Origin: Amanita rubescens
Lineage: Eukaryota > Basidiomycota > Agaricomycetes > Agaricales > Amanitaceae
NCBI GenBank assembly: GCA_015039365.1
Contig: WION01000024.1
Span: forward strand, 310,001 to 374,000
DNA length: 64,000 nt
Direction of reading: 5' to 3'
Shown: piece after piece, positions 21,463 to 30,845 of the stretch
How the letters are laid out: every line of letters begins with the position of its first letter
Position numbering within the stretch: position 1 is the stretch's first letter
The notes under the pieces: model-generated
Database searches by the model: none
What the model saw: the letters and a program-made list of their open reading frames with translations, nothing else
Told to the model about the DNA's origin: nothing
Program-made: the position numbers and the translations under genes

Positions 21463-22990
21463 TTATTGCCACCAGGATCCATTGCATCTTTCCCATTTGA
21501 GTGGCCGTGGGTGATTCTCGTCGCGGTAAAACAGCTGCAAGAGGTCGACAGGGAAGGAAGATGGGTTGTATGGGGCAGATCTACATTCCAACCCACCCAA
21601 CACAGCCCGCCTCACCGCACTCAGATAATCCCCCAACGTCTTCCCCACCCGTTTCTTACCCAAGGGCCGTCCTTGTGATGTTGGTGAGGTTGAGGGCACG
21701 TTTGAGGTTTCTGGTTGTGATCAGGTGTAAGGGCGGGAGTCAGAAAGGGGAAGGAGGGAAATGACGTACTCGGGGAACCCTTTCCTCGACGAGGGGAGTA
21801 TAGCCTGGTTACAAGCTCGGGAATGAACACTCTCCTTACCCGCATCATTTCTTTTCGTCGTTTGTCCGCTGAATCCGCTTCGTCAGAATCGCCACTAAAT
21901 CAAATCAAGCGAGAAACGACGTACCGTGTGTGCCCGCACCAGCTGAATAGCCTTCGGTGTTGACCAGGCATTCAGCTGTCAACAGCCTTGTTACCTGTTC
22001 GTTCACTTCTTCAAGTACAGCATGGTAATCTGATAACCACGCTGCGCGAGCTTCCCTGCTTGCCCCGATCGAGCCTAAGGCAATTGTCAGTCAATCTTGT
22101 TGAAAAACTAAAGCCGAAGAGAAACGTACCGATTCTCGACATGTCCATATCAATCTCAAGTGCCCGGTGCACTGCCACGACCCTCTCCAACGACTCCCAT
22201 ACGAGGAAAAACTGCCGGTAGTGGAGGTACTCCGTAGCTCGCTCTTCAGGTTCGTATATACTGGCGAACTTGGCGGGGAGCATGTCTAACACGCTTTGTG
22301 TGAGTTTGAGGCGACCAGAGCCTATCACAAGTTAGAGATGTTATTATCAAGGTATGGACGCTCTTACCGAGGAAGAAGCGTAGAACGACGCAAGCCTGTT
22401 CCAGCGCCGTGGAATATGTTGCCTCGCTAAACGTCGTCCATTCAATGGAACATACGAGGAATGTCTCAATATACAAAGGTGGTCGCTGGAGCGGGTTGTC
22501 CGATTCGGGACCGACGAGTGGGCCTTTGGTTGATGTTGGTGGTAGAAGCTGGCAGGAATAAGACTTTGAAGGTGGGACAGGAAAAGTAACGAACCTCAAA
22601 AGCCTTATCCAGAGACCGTTCCGCAGCAACAACCGCAACACGGTTTGCATCCAATCCATGTTCGCGCGCTCGCAGCAACGCTCGTTTACCTTCTTCAATC
22701 GAGTCTCCTCCATCCACTCCATCAATTCTCATACCTTCAACGAGTATGTCAATATATTACTTAAAAGAAACAAATGCAACCCGCCCATACCCGCTTACAA
22801 CCTAAGCGAGACAAGGGACAGAGCATACCGCTCGACAGTGTTCTTGCCCAACGCACCAGCGTACAATGCAATCAGGTCCCATTCATCTGCATCCTGCACC
22901 GCTACTTTCAGATAACCATCCCATACTCAACAAAACCACAATCCTCTAGCACTCTCAAATATGCGTCATGCCCATCATTCAGGTAAATTC
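21463..22990 (-). pseudogene. NUP107/NUP84 nucleoporin pseudogene, copy B (inverted)
   Basis: Minus-strand blocks match Nup107/Nup84 and copy A in order: YLRVLEDCGFVEYGM, LIALYAGALGKNTVERYAL, then AREHGLDANRVAVVAAERSL, SIEWTTFSEATYSTALEQAC, EPEERATEYLHYRQFFLVW, a VFIPELVTRLYS block and LGDYLSAVRRAVLGGLE near the C-terminus. This copy reaches further 3' than copy A. It has a stop after LVSLRL and several frame changes, and intron-like spacers persist. Copies A and B are broken at different points. They lie inverted, about 13 kb apart, on either side of the Helitron. Confidence 0.75.
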
Positions 22991-23354
22991 GACCGCCATC
23001 AGAGATGTGCATATCAATTGTGAGCAAAGAGAGGGATGTCGATTCCCATTGGCGCATACAAGACTAGTGAATCCGAAACTCGGGCATCCTCTCCCTCCGC
23101 CGGTTCTTTTCTGAAAAAACACCCCCGATTGAATCAAAGAATCCTCATACCCAGGTGGTATCACCAACGTTGTCAGTTGTCTTTTGCTTGTTGACGTAGA
23201 ACGTTGAATCCGATGACTACGCTGCGCATGTTGCGGTGAAAGACGACGGGAGGAGATGTCATACACAGAATCGGTTGCTACGAGAGTAAAAACTTCGCCC
23301 AGGATTACAGTCACGAAAGCGGTTCGTTGATGCCCAAGTCGAGCTTCCCCGTTT

Positions 23355-23520
23355 CGCACAATCGCTATTTACAGCGATACCTCTTTGCCCTCCCCCCATT
23401 CTTACAAATCCTCTTCGGAAACGATGACAGGGGCGGCTTTGAACGCGTTCCGGATGAAACATGCTATTGCCGCGGATATTGGACGAGGAGATGACGGCCA
23501 AGGTTGGAGGATGGGGCCAC
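23355..23520 (-). pseudogene. ARG7 (ornithine acetyltransferase) fragment, copy 3
   Basis: Reverse-strand DNA matches the early coding region of ARG7 at about 46125-46280: a SSNIRGNSMF-like stretch, NAFKAAPVIVS in another frame, and RGIAVNSDCAK against RGIVVNSGCAN in the intact gene. Frameshifts separate the blocks. It sits directly beside an ERV41 exon-4 fragment in the same order as in the intact locus. Confidence 0.7.
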
Positions 23521-23529
23521 CGCTCCGTT

Positions 23530-23600
23530 CTCGAGTCGTACCCCGCACATCTCCCTCACATGGGCTTGAAGTTGAAATGGCATCACCACACTAGTGGCTG
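23530..23600 (-). pseudogene. ERV41 exon-4 fragment
   Basis: The reverse complement contains TTCAAGCCCATGTGAGGGA followed by a GGGTACGACTCG block. This corresponds to the part of ERV41 exon 4 encoding FKPTYNHKPDGD and WGTTV (44330-44390), with an internal deletion. Confidence 0.5.
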
Positions 23601-23631
23601 GTACTCAAGCGCAACGGTATCAAGTCCTGGG

Positions 23632-24180
23632 TATAGCATCAACAGTAAGTGCCGCTGCATCAATCTATATCTATGAATACTCAAGTCTGGACGAGGTTTC
23701 AAGCCAGGATGAGGGACCGAAATGCTAGTTTTGGATGGATGCTTGCGATACGAACCGGATGATGACCCCGTGTAACGGTCGTGTGGGGCAGCGACCGAAC
23801 CCCCATGCTTTGTAACTCTACATTACGGCAAAATGCTCAGGGGGTCTCCACTTTGTTGAGGTTGGCAGCGGTGTGTCCCACCCGGTCTCTCCGAATCACA
23901 ACCAAACCTAACAAGCGTAACAGTGATATTCCAATATTTGCAACTGCGTACGTCTGCTTACGTCTTCGATCGGATCGATCTATTCGTCGACCAATAGGCC
24001 ATGTTTGACGGCCTATGAACGAGCATTCTACTTCAACCTGTCCCTCTTAACATCTTGTCCTTACGTGCCGTTAGGCATGCTCCTAGGCTGTTGGAATCCC
24101 AAGGTTACCAAGCTAACGGTCACCCTATATGGATTCATATGCCCGGGAGTTACACAATCCCAAAGCTCAGTTGTGATGAT
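23632..24180 (+). repeat. Dispersed 0.5-kb repeat, copy R1
   Basis: Colinear with 24948-25480 (direct) and, over its first 0.3 kb, with 53470-53770 (inverted). Shared blocks include ATGAATACTCAAGTCT and CCGTTAGGCATGCTC. No coding capacity was recognised. Confidence 0.75.
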
Positions 24181-24194
24181 CACTTGAGTATAAT

Positions 24195-24860
24195 ATGAGC
24201 CCTAACCCCGCCCACACTCCTCCTGCGCACGTGTCGCCAATGCTCACCTGTGGCCAAGCATACACGCCCAAACGACCTCAGCTCCTTGAGGCTCAGGTAA
24301 GCGTCGAATGTATGCGCACCTCTTCGTCAATCTACTCACGACCTGGTGCTCAACCAGCAACATACCTGCATGAACTGGTGGCGAAAGCGAGCGGAGCCGT
24401 CAGAAACCATGTTTTGACGTTTCTGATCCCCTCCCTTGCTCTCCGCCACTCAATCATGCCCCGTTGCACCCCACCGCATACACCACGCCCTCTCGAACCC
24501 TCTCGCACCCCCCGCTCCCCACATGAAACCCGGATTTCGACGCTGCTGACCTACCGTCCCAATTCCCCTCCCTTGCCTTCTGCCGCTTAACTGGGCCCCA
24601 TCCTACCCCACTGGATCCACCACACCCTCCTCCTGCACATGTCGCACCAGGTGAACTACACAAAAACCTTTTTTCACGTTGCTGGCCTACCACCCCGTTG
24701 CATCCTTTCGCACCCCGCTGAACCCCTGGTAAGCCACGTAGACCAACCCACCACCGCCATCCCTCGCCCACTGCCACTCAACCGCACCCTGCCGCACTTT
24801 GCTTTCGACGCTCGCTGATCGCCACCCTATACAACCGTCCTGTCCTCCGTTGATCAAAGG
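24195..24860 (-). repeat. GC-rich tandem repeat related to 18066-18790
   Basis: CACCCC-, CGCACC- and CCACTCAAC-rich units, some with CTTACCTG-like words read on the minus strand, resemble the 18-kb compound repeat in inverted orientation. It lies between the two direct copies R1 and R2. Confidence 0.5.
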
Positions 24861-24947
24861 TTTAAGCCGGGAATTCCCTCTACGCGCACCCCTTACTACT
24901 GAAACCAGGGCTTTTGCCCAATGTTGTTTTCCCTAAACCCACGAAGA

Positions 24948-25480
24948 CCGCATTAACAGTAGGTACCGCTGCATCGGTCTGTATCTATGAATACTCAAGT
25001 CTAGATGAGATTTCAAGCCAGGATGAACGGCAGAAATGCCCGCTTTGGATGGATGTTTGCGATACGAGCTGGATGACATTCCCGTGTAGCTGTCATGCGG
25101 GGCAGCGACAGAACCCCCATGCCTTGCAGTTGTAATTCTTCATTATGGCGACATTAAAGCGATGCTAAGGGGGCTCCGCTTTGTTGAGGTTGGCCGTGGT
25201 ATGTCCTATTCTCGGTCTCTCCGAATCGCAACCAAATCTAACAAGCGTGACAGTGATATTCCATTAATTGCAACCGCGTGCGTCTACTTTGTCAGATTGA
25301 GCTATTCGTCGATCAACAGGCCATGATTGACGACCTATGAACGAGTATTATACCCCAACCTTTTCCTCTATCCTTATGTGGGAGTGGGCGCCGTTAGGCA
25401 TGCTCTAGGCTGTTGGAATCCAAAGGTTACCGAGGCTAACGGTCGCCCTACATGCCCGGGAATTACACAATCCCCAAGCT
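24948..25480 (+). repeat. Dispersed 0.5-kb repeat, copy R2
   Basis: A direct repeat of R1, diverged by substitutions and small indels, about 1.3 kb downstream of it. Confidence 0.75.
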
Positions 25481-25814
25481 GAGGAGTAGGTGCAATCCAG
25501 CCTTTTTCTGTAATATCTTTTCTCAACACAGATTATAAACAGGCTCGTCGATTATGACGGCCTCTTAAATCCTCAGTTTCAAACGCTTGTATATCCATCT
25601 GGCTGTTAATCCGGACCTTGGCCTAGTACGTCCAAATGAGTTCACGCTCAAGCTTACCCCTCTGACGTTAAGGGGTTCTATTCAAGACGCTCCATGTATC
25701 ATAGTACAATGCTCGGGAAGTAAAAAAGGAGCAGAATGAACGGATGATGAGGAAACTAGCCACAGGGGGCGACGGGCAGTCACCTGTCAGTGCTCATGCA
25801 TCGTATTCACGCCC

Positions 25815-26768
25815 TTGGTATTGACAGTGACTTTGCAGATGCCCCAATACCAACACGTTGGTACTACTGTTAAGGCAGGCTGCGTTGGCAGGGAAGTTGA
25901 ACAAACTCTGGGCGCGATTTTACGATGGTTGCTTTGTGAAGCCTCTAAGATCTTTGAAGAAATTGACTCTTCATACGCACAATATACTTGGGGCTCTGAC
26001 CGCCCCTGGATTGACTTTGCGGGAAGAGATCAACGTACCCTAACCATCCCAAGTTTTATTCATCGATCTTCTTGTCAACTACTAAAGCACCTCTCACTCT
26101 GGTACAGCAAACCAGACACCGCTGCAGAACTTTCTCGCATTCCTGACCTTCCTAGCTTACTGTTCCGCGATCATGCAAGCATACGGAAGTCCATAAAGTT
26201 GCTCAATTGTGATATGCCTGAGGGAGCACCACTGTTGGCACCCTGGCTGAAGTCGTTGAAGATTGAAATCGTGGACACGTCGGAACATATGAAGGAGCTA
26301 AGCGTAATGGTTGCTTCAAGGGCACGGAATCCTGGAGTTGATGGGTTAGACTCGGAGTTGTCGCTGGGGACATATTCAGTTAAGCCCGGGGGCGACTTAA
26401 CGACCTTGCAAGAGCAATGTGAGCAGCACAATAATGTTAAATTGATAGTCGCCGTTTGTGATTTAGTCAACGGCCGCGTTCGCATGCCTGTTGTCAACAA
26501 ACGTATTGCGTCATCACCTTCCTATGTGCCGCGAAATTGGACAAAACGTCCAAGCACTGCCAAAAAGGTAACGATCACTCGTGATTTTCCCGTGATCACG
26601 ATACATCATCAAGATCTTTCGTTAAACATCAGGAAAGATCGTGAACGAAGGTGGTTCATCAGTGGTTCATCAGTGGTTCATCATGATCATGACCTGATCA
26701 TTGGGCATGATGATAGTACCAATGGATTAGAATTTGTCGTACCCTGGAGCGTCGCCAATCACCAATGA
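25815..26768 (+). pseudogene. F-box/LRR-like protein fragment fused to a transposon end
   Basis: A 317-codon frame without an ATG at its start. Residues 1-236 resemble the C-terminal half of agaricomycete F-box proteins: FIHRSSCQLLKHLSLW, a LLAPWLKSLKIEI strand-helix unit and a MVASRARNPG segment. No F-box is present. From residue 237 (base 26523) the sequence is transposon: it reads through a terminal repeat identical over 22 bp to the left end of the hAT-like element at 29602, then a TGATCA-rich subterminal region, to the stop at 26766-26768. The fusion is therefore a transposon-truncated gene and probably non-functional. Confidence 0.5.
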
Positions 26769-26860
26769 TTACCAGTGCTCACTCATGTGCATGATTACTG
26801 TACTATAGTCTATCGTCGTAACAAGCAAGGGCGGTTTGTGACAATATCACGTCACACCCT
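26523..26860 (+). mobile_element. Partial hAT-like element: left terminal repeat and subterminal region
   Basis: TATGTGCCGCGAAATTGG and the next four bases are identical to the left end of the element at 29602. They are followed by several TGATCA and GTGATCAC words, like that element's subterminal region. No matching right end was found before 27.5 kb, so this copy is truncated. Its right boundary is approximate. Confidence 0.65.
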
Positions 26861-27355
26861 TCGGCCACGTCACAACCCTTTGCCACGTCGTTGCATTCCA
26901 AACCCTAGGCCGCCCCAGCAGAGCAGATGGATAGGCTTATTTTGCTGCTTCAGGGATCAAAAGGTGAGCATAACTGGCCCCGGTTCTTCACAGTGCAGGC
27001 TGGTTTATCGGGCACCCTCCGTCCCCTTTTCCGGATCGTTTGGGGCCCTGCGCATTCCGTTGGGCGGGTGGGGTGGGGTGCGATGGGCACGACCCTGCGA
27101 CTGTCGCCCTCTCCCTCCCCCCTACGAGGTGCTGCCCTCCATTTAGTCGGTATCCGGGCCAAATCAATGGGATGGCCCGTTGACCATCCCCTATGGCCAT
27201 GCGGCCGTAAACCCAACCCATGATAGGAAATCGCTGATGCCTTTGTACAACAGGGCCCGTCATACATACAAACCCGGAGGGATCCTGTTATATTGAAACC
27301 GGCATCTCCATCCGCGAATCTTTGAAGGAACACCTGCTTTTAGAGGAGCTCTTTG
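26861..27355. other. Intergenic region
   Basis: No gene recognised. Three CACGTC words occur between about 26850 and 26890, of the kind bound by bZIP factors; whether they act on the gene downstream is unknown. Confidence 0.35.
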
Positions 27356-28840
27356 ATGGGGCGCTTACGGATTACGAGGGCTCGGAGGCAGGCGATGGGG
27401 TCAGCAACGATGGGGTCAGCAGCGATGCAGCGTCAACCGAAGACCGGCCTATGGCGCACCCCCCCCCTTTGCAGCAAGGCGCAGCAATGGACTGCCCGGC
27501 TTCAACAGCCAGCAGCCCGTCCCAAGGGGGCTCGTCACAATGGAAAAAGGGGAGGCCGATGTCCGCCCATCGTCGCAAAAAAAAACGGGAGTACTCGCAT
27601 CGCAAGCTGGCAGGCTGCCAACCGTGCCAGGAAACAGGCGGAAAAGGGCCTCGATCTTAAAGAGGTGGCCATGAAGCGCCGAAGGGGGGCAGCCAGGCAG
27701 GTGATCCAGGTCGAATTCAGCCTTCTCAACGATGCCCCTGTCTCTGCACCAGGCTACGTTGGGGTAAGAATGGGTGATATGCCGAAGGAAGAGATCACGT
27801 TGGGGAAGCTGATAGAGAGCGGGGCAACGCATTTTACATGGGATGGAAGGTGGGTCCCCCTTACTGCCGCCCTCCGAAAAAGGGCTGACCATGGCCCGGC
27901 AGGCAGACGTACCCATTGCTTGATACCGAGGGCTATGTTTTGGGCCTGCTGCTAGGGCGGCCAAGGGAGGGCTGGGATGGGACCCATGATGCAGCATTCG
28001 GGTTGCTCAAAAAAGAGTCTGTGTACTTTAACGCCAGGCGCCGCCCTAAGCATCGAAGAGGCGCCTTCCCATCCATAGCCCATGGCATATCGTATGGTGG
28101 AGGGCAGGAGGTGAGGTTCTCTAGGTCACCTGGCAGTGCCTAATCACGGATATAGGAGCCACGGCATCTACGGCATTCGCAACGAACGGAGGCCGCCCTA
28201 GAAAGGCTTTTGGCAGAGGGCCCAATTCAACGGATATGCAACTATGCTAGCGGTAGGCAGCTGCCCCTTTGTTGGCCCTGCCTGAGCTAACTCTGCATCA
28301 GACGGCTTCAAGGCCTACAGCAAAAGGAACCATGACCATGTTAACCACACCGTTGAAGAGCTCAAGAGAAAAAACCCAGGCCTCAGGCGTCCATACGATG
28401 GCAATGTTGGGGTGTACCCCTGTAGATCCTTCAACCTGGGTGAGCAAACCGTATCGTATCCCCATACCGATACAATGAACCTTGCCCAATCGTGGTGCAC
28501 CGTCACCCCCCTTGGGAACTTTGATGCCAAGGAAGGGGGCCAGCTGGTTCTATGGAACCTTGGGCTGGTTGTCGATTTTCCTGCAGGCTCAACCATCCTT
28601 ATACCATCGGCGTTGATCATTCATTCAAATGCAAGCATAGGGCCCCATGAAACCAGGTACTCCATTGTTCAATATGCAGCTGGGGGCCTCTCCAGATGGG
28701 TTGAGAACGGGTTTATGTCAAATGAGGATTGGGAGAGAGGGGCCAACGCGACTCAGATGAAGGAAAGGGAGGCTGAGAAAGGGGAAAGATGGGGCAGAGC
28801 TATTCACATGTTTTCTAAGCTGCCAGATCTTACAGCATAG
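27356..28840 (+). CDS. Putative 2OG-Fe(II) oxygenase, TET/JBP-like family of basidiomycetes
   Basis: Exons 27356-27849, 27903-28110, 28156-28252 and 28302-28840 join in frame to 445 residues; introns are 53, 45 and 49 nt. The N-terminus is basic (NRARKQ, KRRRG), followed by a WDGR motif, FPSIAHGISYGGGQ, and a C-terminal core with HTD (HxD iron ligands, in VSYPHTDTMN), GGQLVLWNLGLVV, then LIPSALIIHSN with the candidate distal histidine, and ETRYSIVQY with the 2-oxoglutarate-binding arginine. This order fits a double-stranded beta-helix oxygenase. I recall the same pattern in the expanded basidiomycete family linked to KDZ transposons and proposed to oxidise 5-methylcytosine; that identity is inference. 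An alternative acidic frame overlaps the first exon up to an A9 run at about 27577, so the true N-terminus is uncertain. A broken relative lies at 4712-5004. Confidence 0.65.
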
Positions 28841-29593
28841 CCCTGTCCCTCATCTCACAGCTGCCGGTGTATTGAATTTACAGCAGGATTGGAATCGTGT
28901 TACCTTCTGATGAACCTGTTGATGCCCACGCCATAAAAACACTGGATGTTGATGGCCAAGAGAGGAGGCCAAACCGGTGAAGCGGCAATCGGGACAGGTT
29001 ATGGCCAAGCGTCATAGGGGTGGTTGATGATGTCGTATAGTAGATTTACGAGCATAATATGCCCTTAGTTTACGTCCCCTCTTGTACAGTATGCTGTTGC
29101 CAATCCAGCATGCATGTGCCATCAAAACATTCTGTTTTAATATTCCTGAAATTGGAAAAATGTCAACTCGCCATGAACGCTGAAATTGTTTGGGACAGAC
29201 AATTGGTAACTTGATTCAAGAATTACATGTTGGCAGGGAAAATTTACCGAGGCGAGGTTCTAGTGCGTGACTAAGTCAATGACGCAACTTGAGGCCCAGA
29301 ATTGTCGCGGATGGTATCGGACGATATCCGATGCCAGCTTCCAAATCCGTCGTAAGCGGCCGCCGCATGGTCATTCAACGTGCCCAGCGTCTGCGCTCTT
29401 AGCTTCTCCCTCGTTATCTTCTCCCCTTCGTGTAACGCTGAATCAAAATAAAGATGTCAACAACAATGATATCCCCATGATAATAGATCCCCAGTCAGGG
29501 TGCACATGCTCCTTCAACATCTGTTGCAACAGTGACGAACCACGCCCAGGCCAGTCTTCCAAAGACGGCAAATCTTCCCTCAGCAGAGTCAGC
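28841..29593. other. Intergenic region
   Basis: Only short unassigned ORFs; no RNA gene or terminal repeat recognised before the hAT-like element. Confidence 0.4.
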
Positions 29594-29639
29594 ACCCCAC
29601 TTATGTGCCGCGAAATTGGACAACACATCCAAAACGTAT

Positions 29640-29920
29640 GAAAACAATGATGATCATTAATGATCATTAATGATCATGCGTGAATGTCCGTGAACATGAC
29701 AGATCATCATGATTTATCATTAATCATGATGAATGCTCGAGATTAGAAGTGATCCATCAATGATTTATCGTGATCACTTCTTGCCCTTCAACTTAGACCT
29801 TCGTGATCCCGCCATTGCTCATCATGATCCTAAGTTTGGATTCAATTTTAGACAAATTGTAAACATTGTTAATCACTCATGATCACTAGTGATCATCCGT
29901 GATCACTTAAGTACGATAGG
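29640..29920. repeat. Left subterminal TGATCA-rich region
   Basis: Many palindromic TGATCA, ATGATCAT and AGTGATCA words within 280 bp, for example two adjacent TAATGATCAT copies at about 29650. Mirrored by 33000-33340. Confidence 0.75.
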
Positions 29921-30110
29921 CATATCTATGACCTGTGTTGGAGAGTTCATGATTGCTCACGGTGGACAGAATTAATGTCATATCCCATTCCGGACTCCAC
30001 CTTGAATAACCCCGGACTCCGATGGACACCCGACTAAGACATTTTTCGCATGTGCTTACCACACTCATTGTTTTCCACCTTTGATTCCCGTCAAGCAGCG
30101 GCTGTGTGCG

Positions 30111-30460
30111 GCTGGCTCCGCTGAAACTAAGTATATACTTAGTTTATACTTAGTCATGTGACTTTCAAGTTTCAAACACCAAGATCATTGCCGTTCTTTT
30201 ACAGCGACTCAAGGTGCGATTTCTGTCTACAAAGGGATTGCCACTTCATAGACTATTTATTTCAGCCCACATGATCACCTTGGAGGTGACTATGCAGTGG
30301 GCTGGCTCTGCTGAAACTAAGTATATACTTAGTTTATACTTAGTCATGTGACTTTCAAGTTTCAAATACCAAGATCATTGCCGTTCTTTTACAGCGACTC
30401 AAGGTGCGATTTCTGTCCGCAAAGGGATCGCCACTTCATAGACTATGTATTTCAGCCCAC
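30111..30460 (+). repeat. 190-bp tandem duplication with an internal 16-bp palindrome
   Basis: 30111-30300 is repeated at 30301-30460 (second copy 30 bp shorter) with few differences. Each copy contains the perfect palindrome CTAAGTATATACTTAG (30127-30142 and 30317-30332) followed by another TATACTTAG. Confidence 0.85.
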
Positions 30461-30845
30461 AATCCCATACATTTGTGTGACAAGAAATATATACAACAAA
30501 ATTTTTACAATGAGACGGACCCCGACGGACACCGTTTTCACCCCATGACCAATTCGACACTGCCCACTCTTGTATATTCTGTCACGTTCAACACTTCCTT
30601 TATCTGTACTCCTAGCGCCCCTATGCTAAACCCCTACCACCCCCCTCAATGTTCCCTATCTGTCAAACATGCCCCATCATCCGAGAACGGGATGACAGAT
30701 GGGCTGGCGATCTCTGCATGACAGGGATAGCCATAGAGGCCATCAATACAGGGGGTTTTCCCTCCACGTCATTTGCAGAGTTCAACCCGATGACGGGGTC
30801 TGAGAAGACTGCTCCGTACAGCCCATTGAAGCCGTAGTGGCGGAG

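Noticed and set aside
26927..27997. Overlapping frames on both strands around 27-28 kb
   Set aside because: Only the frame that splices into the HxD-containing exons matches a family; the others are by-products of GC-rich sequence.
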